Shown piece by piece: positions 63,814 to 64,000 of a stretch of 64,000 nucleotides of DNA. Each line of letters opens with the position of its first letter. Positions within the stretch are counted from its first letter, which is position 1. Below the pieces are notes generated by a model. The model saw only the letters and a list, made by a program, of their open reading frames with translations, did no database searches and had not been told where the DNA came from. Location of the stretch: NCBI RefSeq assembly GCF_015206895.1, contig NZ_JADEXU010000016.1, positions 1 through 64,000 on the forward strand. Direction: 5' to 3'. The stretch is from Nostoc sp. LEGE 12450. GTDB lineage: Bacteria; Cyanobacteriota; Cyanobacteriia; Cyanobacteriales; Nostocaceae. The translations under genes and the position numbers were made by a program.

Positions 63814-64000
63814 ATGAACTTTCAACAGCAAGGCATTCAATCTAGTAACAATTTTTCTGTAAACCAAGTGCTAAAAGTTGATGAAGTCAGTAGAAATGAT
63901 CAGGAAATTGAAAATCAATTAGTAGAGCCAGATTTGAAACAGTTGCAAGATAAACTTTTATTACTTATAGAACGTAATCCTTTGCCTTTAATTGAGTGGA
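63814..64000 (+). CDS. Start of a PAS-domain protein, cut by window edge
   Basis: The first 62 codons read MNFQQQGIQSSNNFSVNQ, then a coiled segment and LLLLIERNPLPLIEW at the edge. LIERxPLxxIEW is the usual beginning of a PAS domain in cyanobacterial sensor kinases. AGG precedes the ATG. The rest of the gene is outside the window, so the output domain is not known. Confidence 0.6.
   Translation, partial: MNFQQQGIQSSNNFSVNQVLKVDEVSRNDQEIENQLVEPDLKQLQDKLLLLIERNPLPLIEW

Noticed and set aside
1-64000. tRNA or rRNA genes
   Set aside because: None recognised by eye; a tRNAscan/Infernal run would be decisive.

Overview
The window comes from a filamentous, Nostoc/Anabaena-like cyanobacterium. GCGATCGC (HIP1) octamers are very frequent, intergenic DNA is AT-rich and full of short palindromic repeats, an nblA phycobilisome-degradation gene is present, and the right end carries giant Ser/Thr-His hybrid kinases typical of this group.

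Layout. Positions 1-7080 are a mobile-element-scarred flank: an IS630-type transposase tail, an IS701-like element whose transposase is split by a small MITE-like insertion, an ATP-grasp/KamA gene pair, an MscS channel, a truncated AAA-like gene and two transposase scraps. Positions 7373-53275 look like one large natural-product region. Positions 53276-64000 hold nblA, a collapsed kinase pseudogene, a second MITE-like element, a response-regulator/histidine-kinase gene, a 1791-residue hybrid kinase and the start of a PAS protein.

The central region reads as an aeruginosin-family gene cluster of the suomilide/banyaside type. The 2943-residue first enzyme carries an FkbH glyceryl-loading unit with an FkbM O-methyltransferase spliced into it, a GNAT-like part, a carrier, a sulfotransferase and a C-A-T-E module. 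This predicts a sulfated O-methylglyceryl starter followed by a D-configured aliphatic residue (isoleucine-like A-domain pocket). A nearby APS kinase would help make the sulfate donor. Homologues of the BacA/BacB/BacG-type enzymes (AerD, AerE, AerF) supply a prephenate-derived bicyclic amino acid, which the second NRPS (AerG-like, C-A-T-C-T) would add. That enzyme has no thioesterase, so release is probably onto an amine such as the guanidino-pyrroline group of this family. A helical protein of unknown function, a double-Rieske oxygenase and a type 2 IPP isomerase form an unexplained sub-operon.

The second half holds likely tailoring and export genes: four paralogous 2-oxoglutarate/Fe(II) oxygenases, an SGNH/MBOAT acylation pair, a methyltransferase, a carbamoyltransferase with SxtJ and DUF5989 partners, two more SGNH proteins, a small radical SAM enzyme, a GT4 glycosyltransferase, an aldo/keto reductase, DMT, MFS and SbmA/BacA-like transporters and a peptide-binding lipoprotein. 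Two tandem PLL-like repeat lectins sit among them. The product assignment is an inference from domain order and recalled family knowledge; no database search was run.
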